Assembly: GCF_027568575.1 (NCBI RefSeq)
Contig: NZ_JANUVP010000021.1
Source: Caldifermentibacillus hisashii
GTDB lineage: Bacteria > Bacillota > Bacilli > Bacillales > Caldibacillaceae
Reading direction: 5' to 3' (one strand)
Length of the DNA: 64,000 nucleotides
The notes under the pieces are model-generated. The model made no database searches and was not told the DNA's origin. It worked only from the letters and a program-made list of their open reading frames with translations. Shown here piece after piece: positions 45,548 through 54,977 of this stretch (positions within the stretch are counted from its first letter, which is position 1; each line of letters begins with the position of its first letter). Both the position numbers and the translations under genes were made by a program.

Positions 45548-46288
45548 TCAATTATCCTTATATTCTATTGTTGCTTTATATCCCATCCGGTTCATGAATG
45601 TTTCAATTACTTTTGTCGCTTGCTCTTCAGCGGAAGTCAGCAATCCCTGTTCAGTTGCCTCCGCTACAATTTGATCTTGGGCCAATTCAGCAAAAGCATA
45701 TCCTTCATCAATGGAAGCCTCACTCCGAAACAAGCCTTCCGATGAAAAAATTTGTGCTTGATCAAAATAAAGCGTCGGTTTCTGAATAATTTCCGCTTTC
45801 GGTAAAATAAGGTGAATCGTTTTATGATCTTCATTTATCTCTAAATCACTTTTCGTTACCTTTGACAAATCAACACCCGCAATTACTTCACCGGGAATAA
45901 TGATTAAAATTTTCCGCTTCGTACCCGGAAGATTTGCGTCAATTTTTTGACCAAAAAGTTGATTATCTTCTTGTTCAACAACTGCCTTCATATAAGCTTT
46001 CGATGTCGCAAGCGTGGACAAATCTTGAATTTGCTCAACAAAACCGGCAACCTTTTGAGTCTCTCCCTCTCTCACAAATATCGAACGAATGCCAAGAAAG
46101 ACGGTCAAAAGTAGGAGAAGAAGGAGGGAGAACATGATCATTCGGCTTTTTATATTTGAAAACAGTCGTCGATGGACCGTGTGTTGCCGGACTGCTGCCG
46201 TTGCACCGATTTCTGCTTTTGTCTGTTTTAATTCATTTATCATTTTCTTTATCTCTTCCAAGGTTTCTGTATCTTCCTGATGAGCCAT
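45548..46288 (-). CDS. DUF4230 membrane-anchored protein
   Basis: A 246-residue protein with a cytoplasmic N-terminus (about 1-48), one membrane helix (about 50-70) and an extracytoplasmic DUF4230 domain (KRKILIIIPGEVIAGVDLSK). The pattern beta-strand plus long helix resembles SPFH-like or assembly-chaperone domains, but no function is known. ATG 46288 follows GGTGGGGAAG. It stands alone between speE and the sugar cluster. Confidence 0.8.
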   Translation of the reverse strand: MAHQEDTETLEEIKKMINELKQTKAEIGATAAVRQHTVHRRLFSNIKSRMIMFSLLLLLLLTVFLGIRSIFVREGETQKVAGFVEQIQDLSTLATSKAYMKAVVEQEDNQLFGQKIDANLPGTKRKILIIIPGEVIAGVDLSKVTKSDLEINEDHKTIHLILPKAEIIQKPTLYFDQAQIFSSEGLFRSEASIDEGYAFAELAQDQIVAEATEQGLLTSAEEQATKVIETFMNRMGYKATIEYKDN

Positions 46289-46441
46289 CAATCTTCCCCA
46301 CCGTTTCCATTTAGATATATCTAGTTTAGCAAAATTACCTGAACAATACTATTTACAGATTCCACCAGTATTATAGATTGTTTTTACTTCACTATTCTTG
46401 AAAACTATTTACACAACATTGCCCATTGCAACCGGTCGCAG

Positions 46442-47119
46442 TTATTCATGCTTGATTCGTAAATACATCCGATAAAAAATAAAAAATGACAAGTAAGCAA
46501 TGATGGAACCGGTGAAAAAAGGAAGCAAAAACCATAACTTTGCTATACTCACATAAATAAGAAAGGTCGTTATGAAAAAAATAAGTAAAGAATAGATCGG
46601 TTTTCCAAAGGTGAAATAAAAGGCATTTTTTAATAATGTTTTTACATCCATTTCAAAATGCACAGACAGTGAAATGAATTGTATCGTATAAACAAGCAAC
46701 CCTGCACCGAATATAAGAAAAATCATGGAAAATACTGCATTACCAACACTTTGTAAATAGTAAACATCGCCAACAATAATTAACCACAAAAACATAAAGA
46801 TCAAACCGGAGATAACACTTTTTTTATAATTATCCTTAAAATATTTAAAAAATGCCGTTGCATGAGACGCTGTTTCCCTTTTCAAAACCCAGTCACGGGC
46901 AACGGCAAACAAAGCTGTTGTGCCAGGGAAAAACAGTAGAGGGACGAGAATAAAGAAACAAAGAAGATAATACAAAAGCCCAATTTTCACTGGGCTAAAT
47001 ATCATAGTAAAAATAACAAATGCGAATGGCAGATTTAAAATAAACCAATAAATATTTGTTATGGTCATCTTAACAAACCATTCGACAGCTTCATTGAAAG
47101 TTTCCCAAAAACGAGACAT
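46442..47119 (-). CDS. DUF624 membrane protein (YesL family)
   Basis: About 225 residues with five or six predicted helices. The family signature is the FPGTTALFAVARDWVLKRE segment near 65. DUF624/YesL genes are very often found next to carbohydrate ABC importers in Firmicutes; here it is the last gene after the permeases. The biochemical role is unknown. GTG 47131 is an alternative start. The gap before it is filled by 73-bp repeats. Confidence 0.82.
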   Translation of the reverse strand: MSRFWETFNEAVEWFVKMTITNIYWFILNLPFAFVIFTMIFSPVKIGLLYYLLCFFILVPLLFFPGTTALFAVARDWVLKRETASHATAFFKYFKDNYKKSVISGLIFMFLWLIIVGDVYYLQSVGNAVFSMIFLIFGAGLLVYTIQFISLSVHFEMDVKTLLKNAFYFTFGKPIYSLLIFFITTFLIYVSIAKLWFLLPFFTGSIIAYLSFFIFYRMYLRIKHE

Positions 47120-47139
47120 ATTTATTATCACTGCCTTCT

Positions 47140-47412
47140 TTATGACAATTTATTATCGATCTGAAAAGTGCCTGTTACCACACCTTACTTGACCTCGACC
47201 ATATAGTCAATGGGGACAGTGTATATCGCACCAACCTGAAAACGCCATTGTCTCACTCTACTTAATCCCGATTATTTAATTAATTTAAACCGGTCTATTC
47301 GCACCAAACGAAAACGCAGATTGCCTCACTCTATTTGATCCTGATTATTTAGTCAATTAAGATCGATATATCCTTCCGAACGAAAAACGCAGATTGCCTC
47401 ACCCTACTTGAC
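47140..47412 (-). repeat. 73-bp tandem repeats spanning the permease stop codon
   Basis: Read on the minus strand, three full units of exactly 73 bp begin GGTCAAGTAGGGTGAGGCAA, GATCAAATAGAGTGAGGCAA and GATTAAGTAGAGTGAGACAA. A partial fourth (GGTCAAGTAAGGTGTGG) runs to the ribosome site of the DUF624 gene. The first unit contains the last codons and the TAG of the permease gene, so the repeats appear to have grown from the 3' end of the gene. Confidence 0.88.
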
Positions 47413-48237
47413 CGCTCCTTCTGCTATCCCTTTAATTATATATTTTTGGGCAAATACATAGAAGACGACAACCGGTATAATTGTCAATACAAGTCCGGCC
47501 ATTGCCTGGTTCCATTGGATCGTGAATTCGCCAAAGAAATAGAAGGTGGACAACGGAATCGTTCTTAACTCTTTTTGTGTCAACACTAAGGATGGCAGCA
47601 AATAGTCGTTCCAAATACTAATAACATTTAAAATCATAACTGTCACGGTAATTGGTTTCAACATCGGGAAAATAATCCGCCAAAAGATACCGAATTTTGA
47701 AGCTCCGTCTATCATTGCCGCCTCTTCCAATGAAAGCGGGATCGACTTAATAAATCCGTGATAAAGAAAAACGGCCATACTTGTATTAAAACCGATATTC
47801 ATAAAAATCAGACCGCCGCGGGTATTTAACATCGGAATTCCGGTAGTTTTCATAATCCAGTTCATTTCCTGCATTAGCGGCATCATGATGGTTTGGAAAG
47901 GAATAAGCATCGTTGCAATAAAAGTCATAAAAATAATTTTGCTTATTCGATTATTCGTTCTTGCCAACATCCATGCAGTCATCGATGATAAAATAACAAT
48001 AAAAATAACAGAAACGACAGTAATAAATAGTGAATTTCCAAAGGCATTTAAAAAATTCATTTTTTCAATCGCCGCTATATAATATTGGAATGAGAAATCT
48101 TTCGGCAAAGCCAAGACATTCTCATATAATTCCTGCCGGTTTTTAAACGAGTTGACGAGCATGATATAGATAGGAGAAAGGTAGAAAATCGCCACTATTA
48201 AAAGCAGTATTTCTTTGATGACTTTGCTTTTTTTCAT
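47404..48237 (-). CDS. Carbohydrate ABC transporter permease (MalG type)
   Basis: A 277-residue inner permease subunit with six predicted helices. The EAA loop that contacts the ATPase is SLEEAAMIDGASKFGIFWRI near 180. It overlaps the upstream permease by one base (TAATG), so the two are co-translated. No ATPase gene is in the cluster; a shared MsmX-type ATPase is likely, as in other Bacillaceae sugar importers. Confidence 0.93.
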   Translation of the reverse strand: MKKSKVIKEILLLIVAIFYLSPIYIMLVNSFKNRQELYENVLALPKDFSFQYYIAAIEKMNFLNAFGNSLFITVVSVIFIVILSSMTAWMLARTNNRISKIIFMTFIATMLIPFQTIMMPLMQEMNWIMKTTGIPMLNTRGGLIFMNIGFNTSMAVFLYHGFIKSIPLSLEEAAMIDGASKFGIFWRIIFPMLKPITVTVMILNVISIWNDYLLPSLVLTQKELRTIPLSTFYFFGEFTIQWNQAMAGLVLTIIPVVVFYVFAQKYIIKGIAEGAVK

Positions 48238-49112
48238 TACATTTCTACCTCCCGTTTTTTTGTAAAATATACTTGTGTTAATGAAATAACTGCGACAATT
48301 AAGAAGAAGACAATTGCCTTTGCTTGCCCGTATCCGTAATTACTATAACCAAAAATTTCATTATAAATATTCAGAGCAAACATTTCTGTAGAATTGATCG
48401 GACCTCCACCTGTTAAAGAAAGGTTGACATCATAAATTTTAAACGCAAAGGATAAAGTCAGGAACAGACAGATCGTGATGGAAGGCATAAGCAGTGGCAG
48501 CACAATTTTCCTTAACCGTTGCCAGTAGTTAGCCCCGTCAATTTTTGCAGCCTCCATTAATTCATACGGAATATTTTCAATCCCTGCTATATAGACAATC
48601 ATCATATATCCGGCCATTTGCCAAGTAAATACAAGGACAATTGCGTATAAAGCATAATCCGGACTCATCAGCCAATTGTAAAAGACAGATTCGAACCCGG
48701 TTACTTTGCCAATAATAGAAAAAGCATCGGAGAAAATAAAGCTCCAAATGTAACCTAAAATTAATCCGCCGATTAAATTCGGCATAAAAACCATCGTTCG
48801 GGCCGATTTCGCTGTTCGTAAAGTTGACGTAACAATTAAAGCAAACGTTAATCCAAGAACATTGACTGAAATAAGTGCTAATAAGGTAAACTTAATTGTC
48901 ACCCAAGCTGAGTGACGAAACCGTTCATCTTCCATTAATTTAAGAAAATTATCAAAACCGACAAATTCTTTTGCATTTGCAGCAATGCCATCCCAATCGA
49001 AAAAGGCATAATAGATACCACTAATAAAGGGAATAATCACAACAATGGTAAAAATAAAGATTGTGGGAAAGGTAAATAATGCAAACCAAAATCGGTTTTT
49101 TGTTTTTGACAC
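48237..49112 (-). CDS. Carbohydrate ABC transporter permease (MalF type)
   Basis: A 291-residue permease subunit with six predicted helices and the EAA loop YELMEAAKIDGANYWQRLRK near 195. It pairs with the MalG-type subunit directly behind it. The gene is separated from the binding-protein gene by 287 bp of hairpin and degenerate repeats, which probably lower its expression relative to the binding protein. Confidence 0.93.
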   Translation of the reverse strand: MSKTKNRFWFALFTFPTIFIFTIVVIIPFISGIYYAFFDWDGIAANAKEFVGFDNFLKLMEDERFRHSAWVTIKFTLLALISVNVLGLTFALIVTSTLRTAKSARTMVFMPNLIGGLILGYIWSFIFSDAFSIIGKVTGFESVFYNWLMSPDYALYAIVLVFTWQMAGYMMIVYIAGIENIPYELMEAAKIDGANYWQRLRKIVLPLLMPSITICLFLTLSFAFKIYDVNLSLTGGGPINSTEMFALNIYNEIFGYSNYGYGQAKAIVFFLIVAVISLTQVYFTKKREVEM

Positions 49113-49399
49113 AATCTATTCCCCTCTTCCATACTTATTTGAACATCATTATCATTTAAAAATTTGGATATTTTGGACGATTAGCCTGTTCGGCAGCTCA
49201 TCCGTCTTATTTATATATTATCATTATAAATTTGGACGCATTGGATAAGTTGCATATTGGGTAGATCATCCAATTTATTGAACAAGTAGCAATTGCTAGC
49301 TCATCCATCCTATTTGAACATCATTACCATTCATTAAAAAGTCGGACGCGCCGATCAAATGAAATCGGCGAGTCCCAAAGTATTTATTCATTACTGCAC
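49113..49399 (-). repeat. Degenerate repeats and hairpin between binding-protein and permease genes
   Basis: A CGCCGAT/ATCGGCG hairpin at 49349-49370 lies about 30 bp past the binding-protein stop. On the minus strand it is followed, 10 nt later, by a short T run. The rest holds three eroded copies of a unit with words such as AATGATGTTCAAATA and GGATGAGCT, at uneven spacing of roughly 70-105 bp. No gene is seen. Confidence 0.6.
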
Positions 49400-50659
49400 T
49401 TATTTAATTGCATTTTGGAACGCATTATCCAAACTCTTAATAAACTGATCCCCGGTGATATCTTTATTTAAGAAAAATTGTTGTGTCGCCGGTGTGAAAT
49501 CATTAACGATCAAGTTTGGCGGATAATAGCTATGTGACCACGGAATCGTTTCACCGCTATTGGAAGCGTCCAACACCGCTTGCGATAACGGATCGAGATT
49601 GTTAGCTTCAATATTGGTCATGGCTGGAACAAAACCAAATTCTTCAACGATATATTTTTGACCTGTTTCGCTGGAGACCATCCAATTTAAGAAGTCGACA
49701 GCTGCCTGTACTTCTGCATCATCCTTCGTTCCATTTACAGCCCAGTAAGCACCGACACCAACCGCTAGTTTATCATTTCCGGCTAACGGGAACGGCATCA
49801 TGCCAACTTCAAAATCCAAATCATAATCAGCAAGCATAGTTGCTGCCCAGTTTCCTTGATGAATCATGGCCGTTTTACCGGTTGCAAAATCACCTATTTC
49901 TTCATCATATGTTACATCCAATGGACTATTGGAGTATTCGCGAATCGCTTCCATAAATTTACCGAATTCTTTAAACTCAGGTGTTTCAGCCATTGTAACA
50001 TCGCCGGCTTCCATTTTATCAATAAAAGCATAATTATCTTCTTGAAGTGAGAATGGATAGTTACTCATATGCCCAATTAAGAAATATGCTTCTTGTGACA
50101 GCCCGAATGGATTAATTCCTTGTTTTTTCAAACTTTGTAAAGTACTTACAAAGGAATCGTAATCTTTTACATCCTCAGGTTTCACTAAATCTTTATTGTA
50201 AACAATTCCAAACCCTTCAACGCCATATGGAAGACCAACAACTTTATCATCCATCTTCAATTCCATTTTCGGTGCAATATTTGGTACAAACTCAGCATCA
50301 CTTAAATCAGCCACATATGATTTTAGTTTTTGCGCCTGTCTGAGACCTTCCAAAGTAAAAATTGACGGGCCTTGATCGCTGTTCAATTTAATTTGTAATT
50401 GTTGGAAATAATCATCACCGGTCGTTCCCCAAATTTCCACTTTTACACCGGTTTCTTTTTCATATTCTTTTGCAAGTGCTTCCAGTTGATCTGAAATTTC
50501 TACTTTACTTTGGAAAATGGTGATCTTTTTCCCTCCGCCATCATCCCCTGAATCATCTTTCTTTGCTTTATCATCGTTTCCACCACCACAAGCTGTTAAG
50601 ACCAGCGACATAACAACCATTAACAAAAAGGCAAGCCAAGATTTCTTTCTGAATTTCAT
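49400..50659 (-). CDS. Sugar ABC transporter substrate-binding lipoprotein
   Basis: A 419-residue extracellular solute-binding protein (family 1, MalE-like). The signal peptide ends in lipobox LTAC (Cys24), followed by a Gly/Asp/Lys-rich linker. The mature part has the hinge-type segments LPYGVEGFGIVYNKDL and GKTAMIHQGNWAATM. It follows the GH65 phosphorylase gene by 56 bp and precedes the permeases, so the likely ligand is the disaccharide that GH65 cleaves. The ligand is inferred. Confidence 0.93.
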   Translation of the reverse strand: MKFRKKSWLAFLLMVVMSLVLTACGGGNDDKAKKDDSGDDGGGKKITIFQSKVEISDQLEALAKEYEKETGVKVEIWGTTGDDYFQQLQIKLNSDQGPSIFTLEGLRQAQKLKSYVADLSDAEFVPNIAPKMELKMDDKVVGLPYGVEGFGIVYNKDLVKPEDVKDYDSFVSTLQSLKKQGINPFGLSQEAYFLIGHMSNYPFSLQEDNYAFIDKMEAGDVTMAETPEFKEFGKFMEAIREYSNSPLDVTYDEEIGDFATGKTAMIHQGNWAATMLADYDLDFEVGMMPFPLAGNDKLAVGVGAYWAVNGTKDDAEVQAAVDFLNWMVSSETGQKYIVEEFGFVPAMTNIEANNLDPLSQAVLDASNSGETIPWSHSYYPPNLIVNDFTPATQQFFLNKDITGDQFIKSLDNAFQNAIK

Positions 50660-50714
50660 TATTGGTTCCCCCTCTTTTTTATCAGTTTATTTATTAAAAC
50701 CATTTATGAAATGG

Positions 50715-53015
50715 TTATAACCTGACTCCACTTTCTTTCTTCATCATTGGAACGATTAAACTTGATTGTTCACTTACCTGAAATGTTTTACTGTAAACAG
50801 AAACTTTTAATGGATTTCCGCTGATTTCAATGACGATACGCTCTTTTTCAACTTTCAAATGAATCGCCCTTCCACAATATTGGAGTGAACATTCGTATCC
50901 TTCCCACTTACTGGGTAAAGCCGGGTTAAAATGAAGACCATCTTCTTTTATTCTAAGACCTGCAAAGCCAAATACGATGGCTAACCACGTACCGCCCATA
51001 TTCGCCAGATGAAGACCATCTTTTGTGTTTCCATGGGTGTTGTCCAAATCAAGTCGGGCCGTTTCAATAAAGTATTGATAGGCTTTTTCAATGTCACCTA
51101 TTTTCGCTCCCATAATGCTAAAGATACAAGATGAAAGCGAAGAATCATGGGTCGTGATTCCTTCATAGTAAAAATATGAATTTGTCATTGTTTCTTCGGT
51201 TACTTCATCTTCTAAAAGAAAATGGGCTAAAACCGTATCCGCCTGTTTGCATACTTGATACCGATATAAAGTTAACGGATGATAATGCAGCAGTAACGGA
51301 TAATGATCCTTTGGTGTATGTTCAAAATCCCAAACCGCCTTTTGTAAAAACGTGTCGTCTTGCGGATTGATTTTTAATTGCTCATCATAAGGTAAAAACA
51401 TTTTTTTTGCCGCTTCTTGCCACATGTCCGGCTCATCGTTCTCTAACTGAATTTTTTCTTTTAGTTCTGCCAGTAACTCCGGCGCATCTTTTTCCAGCTT
51501 TTTAAATGCCTTTACCGCCCATTTCAAATTGTACTTAGCCATCACATTCGTATAGTAATTGTTATTGACAATGGCCGTATATTCATCCGGACCGGTAACC
51601 GCATCGATTTTAAACTGCCCCCCGGTAAAATGACCGACTTCCAACCAAAGTCTGGCTGTTTCAAATAACAATTCGGCAGCGTACGAACGAAAGAACGCTT
51701 CATCCTTTGTCGCTAAGTAATATTGCACAAATCCGTAGGCGATATCGGCACTTATATGGTATTGGGCAGTTCCGGCGGGAAAATAGGATGAACATTCTCC
51801 ACCGGCAATCGTCCGCCACGGAAATAAAGCGCCTTTTCGATGACCCATTTCTTTTGCACGCTTTCTCGCATGATCCAAAATGGAATAACGATACAAGAGC
51901 AACTGCTTGGCAATTTCCGGTTTGGTCATAATAAAGACGGGAAGCATATAAATTTCTGTATCCCAGAAATAATGACCTTCATACCCTTCTCCGGACAAAC
52001 CTTTCGCGGCAATATTTGAAAGCGGATCTCGCCCGGCCGACTGAAGCAGATGATAAAGATTAAAGCGGATTCCTTCCTGGACTTTATCATCCCCATGAAT
52101 AACGATATCGGCATGGTTCCAAAATTTTTGTACATAATCAATTTGTTCGCTAAGTAATTCTTCAAAAGTTACGGTCTTTAATTGATTTTGAAGATCTATG
52201 CCCTTTTCGCTAAGATTTTCACCATGTCTGCGTGTGTCAACATAAATATTTCGTTTTTCCACTGTTCTTGGTTTGTCAAGGAAAAATTCAATTGTTGTTT
52301 CAACGGATTGGTCCCTCACCTGATCCGTTCGTGTTCCCTCAACATATTGATAAGATGTAATACAGGCTGTTTGTAACCCGGAATTTGTTGTTTGATTGAC
52401 AACAACCGCATACTCTCCAACCATTTTCGATTCGATTGTAGTCAGTAATTTTCCATGCCCGGACCCTACACGCGGATCATTTTCATTGACATAATTTTTG
52501 ACATCCCCATTGACAGTAGAGACTATTTTTACCTTACCAAAAAAATTAATCGGTTCAATTTTTATTTGTATAGAAAACAGCTCTTTCTTCTCGAAGGAGA
52601 CAAATCTACGAAAATATGATTTCAGCTCTTTTCCTTTGGGCGAGCACCAATGAATCAAACGTTCCGTATAGCCTTTGTCAAGGTGCAGCTTTCGTTCATA
52701 TGCCTTTACTTCACCGGTAAACAGATTGAAAGGTTCTTCATCTGTACCTAACAAAATATTCACTTGCCCGGCATCGATCACATTGACAATTTTTTGCTGG
52801 GATGAGGGAAAGCCATACAGTTTTTCCCCGTAAGGAATCTCAGTAATATCATAGAAAGCATTGATATAAGTTCCTTTGATCGTAGGGTCCGTTTCCCGAT
52901 AACCTTCTTCAAAATTTCCCCTGACGCCTAAATATCCATTGGCTAATGAAAATAAACTTTCTTCAACAATTAACTGTTCGGGATTAATTGATTGACTCTT
53001 TATTGTCCAAGTCAT
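50715..53015 (-). CDS. GH65 glycoside phosphorylase (maltose/kojibiose/trehalose type)
   Basis: A 766-residue GH65 enzyme that splits an alpha-glucobiose with phosphate into beta-glucose 1-phosphate and glucose. Domain order is N-terminal beta-sandwich, linker helices, an alpha/alpha barrel from about 310, and a short C-terminal beta domain. The catalytic acid is Glu478 in GPDEYTAIVNNN. GHYFWDTEIYMLP and DGLHLANMGGTW line the active site. ATG 53015 was chosen after CGGAGTG; frame runs to 53048. The exact disaccharide cannot be read from sequence. First gene of the importer operon; promoter overlaps a cre-like site. Confidence 0.92.
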   Translation of the reverse strand: MTWTIKSQSINPEQLIVEESLFSLANGYLGVRGNFEEGYRETDPTIKGTYINAFYDITEIPYGEKLYGFPSSQQKIVNVIDAGQVNILLGTDEEPFNLFTGEVKAYERKLHLDKGYTERLIHWCSPKGKELKSYFRRFVSFEKKELFSIQIKIEPINFFGKVKIVSTVNGDVKNYVNENDPRVGSGHGKLLTTIESKMVGEYAVVVNQTTNSGLQTACITSYQYVEGTRTDQVRDQSVETTIEFFLDKPRTVEKRNIYVDTRRHGENLSEKGIDLQNQLKTVTFEELLSEQIDYVQKFWNHADIVIHGDDKVQEGIRFNLYHLLQSAGRDPLSNIAAKGLSGEGYEGHYFWDTEIYMLPVFIMTKPEIAKQLLLYRYSILDHARKRAKEMGHRKGALFPWRTIAGGECSSYFPAGTAQYHISADIAYGFVQYYLATKDEAFFRSYAAELLFETARLWLEVGHFTGGQFKIDAVTGPDEYTAIVNNNYYTNVMAKYNLKWAVKAFKKLEKDAPELLAELKEKIQLENDEPDMWQEAAKKMFLPYDEQLKINPQDDTFLQKAVWDFEHTPKDHYPLLLHYHPLTLYRYQVCKQADTVLAHFLLEDEVTEETMTNSYFYYEGITTHDSSLSSCIFSIMGAKIGDIEKAYQYFIETARLDLDNTHGNTKDGLHLANMGGTWLAIVFGFAGLRIKEDGLHFNPALPSKWEGYECSLQYCGRAIHLKVEKERIVIEISGNPLKVSVYSKTFQVSEQSSLIVPMMKKESGVRL

Positions 53016-53086
53016 GCAAAACACTCCGATGTTCATTTTTATTAACAAATTATTTAACCGCTATCTGTTACATTTCTGTGATTCTA

Positions 53087-53115
53087 TTTGTATTCTAGGG
53101 TGAAATCGTTTACAA
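53087..53115 (-). promoter_or_regulatory. GH65 operon promoter overlapping a CcpA cre site
   Basis: Minus strand: TTGTAA (53115-53110), 17-bp spacer, TACAAA (53092-53087). TGAAATCGTTTACA (53101-53114) fits the cre pattern TGNAANCGNWNNCW at every fixed position and overlaps the -35, so CcpA would repress when glucose is present. Inference from motif match. Confidence 0.65.
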
Positions 53116-53166
53116 TTATATTAAGTTTTTTAGGATTTTGTTAATATTTTTAGGAAATTAGGTGGT

Positions 53167-53916
53167 ATGATGGATGCCTCCCTACAAAAGAAAATTGTCA
53201 AACAATATTACAAAGCAAGAATTGAAAACCAAAAAAACGAATACTTACATCCCTCCTATCAACTTGAACAAAAACTAATTACTGCGATTAAGTTGGGAAA
53301 TGAGAAGGAAGCCATCAGCACATTAAAGGAAATTAACAAACAAAAACGTGCAAAATTGGCGAATAACACCCTCCGATCGTTAAAAAATTCTTTAATCGGT
53401 TCTTGTACAATTTTTACACGAGCTGCCATCCAGGGCGGGCTTCATCCGGAAAGTGCCTACAATTTAAGTGATGTTCTCATTCAAGAAATCGAGAGTATGG
53501 ATGATCCTGCTAAGCTTGAAGAGTTTGAAATAAATATGATCTATACTTTTATTCGGGAATTAAAAAATGAACAATTACCAAAGTACACCAATATTGTTAT
53601 GCAAACAATTTCGTATATTCATGAACATATTCTTCATGAGCTTTCTTTAGAAAAAATTGCAAAGGATTTATATATTCATCCAAGCTACCTTTCTAATATT
53701 TTTAAGAAGGAGACCGGGACAACAGTTAGCAATTATATTAATCAAAAGAAAATTGAGGAATCCAAATACTTCCTGTTGCATTCCGAACTATCAATCTCTG
53801 ATATTTCAAACCTTTTCCGTTTTTGTAATCAAAGTTATTACACCGCCTTATTTAAAAAATATACCGGTGTCACCCCAAAAGACTTTCGCGAGCTTAATCA
53901 TCAAAATGAATCGTAA
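53167..53916 (+). CDS. AraC-family transcriptional regulator
   Basis: A 249-residue regulator. The C-terminal AraC domain (about 145-243) has both helix-turn-helix units: LSLEKIAKDLYIHPSYLSNI and LSISDISNLFRFCNQSYYTA, ending TGVTPKDFRELN. The N-terminal 140 residues are helical (YSL-type ligand domain without a cupin), as in YesS/MsmR relatives acting on sugar clusters. Divergent from the GH65 operon, which it probably controls. ATG 53167 or 53170 after AGGTGG. Confidence 0.88.
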   Translation: MMDASLQKKIVKQYYKARIENQKNEYLHPSYQLEQKLITAIKLGNEKEAISTLKEINKQKRAKLANNTLRSLKNSLIGSCTIFTRAAIQGGLHPESAYNLSDVLIQEIESMDDPAKLEEFEINMIYTFIRELKNEQLPKYTNIVMQTISYIHEHILHELSLEKIAKDLYIHPSYLSNIFKKETGTTVSNYINQKKIEESKYFLLHSELSISDISNLFRFCNQSYYTALFKKYTGVTPKDFRELNHQNES

Positions 53917-53954
53917 TTAAAGGGTTTGGACTTGTCTGGCTATCCGACATCGGC

Positions 53955-54182
53955 AAGCTGTTGACTTGATCGGTGCAACTGACTATCGATCCGAAATCTA
54001 CCGGGAGTTTTAATAGGAGCAAGTGTTTTTACTTGATAACTAACTCGTATCGGCTGCCTATTGAGTTGACCGGTGCAACTGACTATCGATCCGAAATCTA
54101 CCGGGAATTCTAATAGAGAGCAAGTGTTTTTACTTGATAACCGACTCGTATCGGCTGCCTATTGAGTTGACCGATGCAACTG
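53955..54182. repeat. Tandem repeat, about 100 bp, 2.2 copies
   Basis: The word gcaactgactatcgatccg recurs at 53975 and 54075, and the start of a third copy at 54176. Each unit contains CAAGTGTTTTTACTTG, a small hairpin. It lies in the 557-bp gap between the AraC gene and yojF; the rest of that gap (54183-54473) shows no gene. Confidence 0.85.
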
Positions 54183-54473
54183 TAACGGGTTTTGACTTGA
54201 CAGACGATTCGACATTTAAGGGCTTGGCGTTAAGCGAATAAGATAGGAAGAACAAGTCATATAACTTGTTGAAAATATGAGCTCCGCCGGCGATTAAATA
54301 AAGTGGGAAAACGCCCTGCTACTGCAGACGCATGTTTTCGTTTGCACATCATTGAGCATTTTTATAGAAATGCATTATCGGCACTTGACTCTATGAAACA
54401 TGTATCATGCTTTTTTTCACTTCTTTTTGTAAAATAAATATATTATAGTGGTTCTTATAGGAGGTTTATCGGA

Positions 54474-54821
54474 ATGCAAGCCATTGAAAAATCGGAAGTA
54501 CAAAAACTTATCGATCAATTTTTGAATGAAGATGTTTATATCCATATAGAAACGACAAATGGCGCTTATGCCACCCATAATGATCCATCCTTTTTCAATG
54601 CAAGTGCGTTTATCCGAAATGCACGAATTCGTTATGAGCGGGGGAATATTACTGGTGACGGGCCGTTCCGAGTTGGTTTGAAAATGGAACTTGGCTGGAT
54701 TTACGGGGAAGGTCTGACCCATTATGAATTAGATGAACAAGGTCGGCTGTTGATGGCAGGACTTGACCATACCGGAAAATTAGCGATTGCGTTTGAAATT
54801 AGCCGGACACCTTTTGAGTAA
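54474..54821 (+). CDS. yojF: DUF1806 protein YojF
   Basis: A 115-residue protein of the YojF/DUF1806 family. Conserved parts are IHIETTNGAYATHNDPSFFN and GDGPFRVGLKMELGWIYGEG. In Bacillus it is always next to bshB2 and is probably linked to bacillithiol metabolism, but its activity is unknown. TAGGAGG precedes the ATG. Confidence 0.9.
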   Translation: MQAIEKSEVQKLIDQFLNEDVYIHIETTNGAYATHNDPSFFNASAFIRNARIRYERGNITGDGPFRVGLKMELGWIYGEGLTHYELDEQGRLLMAGLDHTGKLAIAFEISRTPFE

Positions 54822-54977
54822 AAAATGTTGCGCTAAATTTTTGAAACAGGCGTACAAACTTATTGAAAGAAGGATTTTGATTTTTTAAAAAAAGAGCATT
54901 AAATTTTTGAAAGAAAGGTTTTGACTTTTTGAAGGGGAACGCTAACCTGCTCTAACTTCTTGAAAGGAGAATGATCG

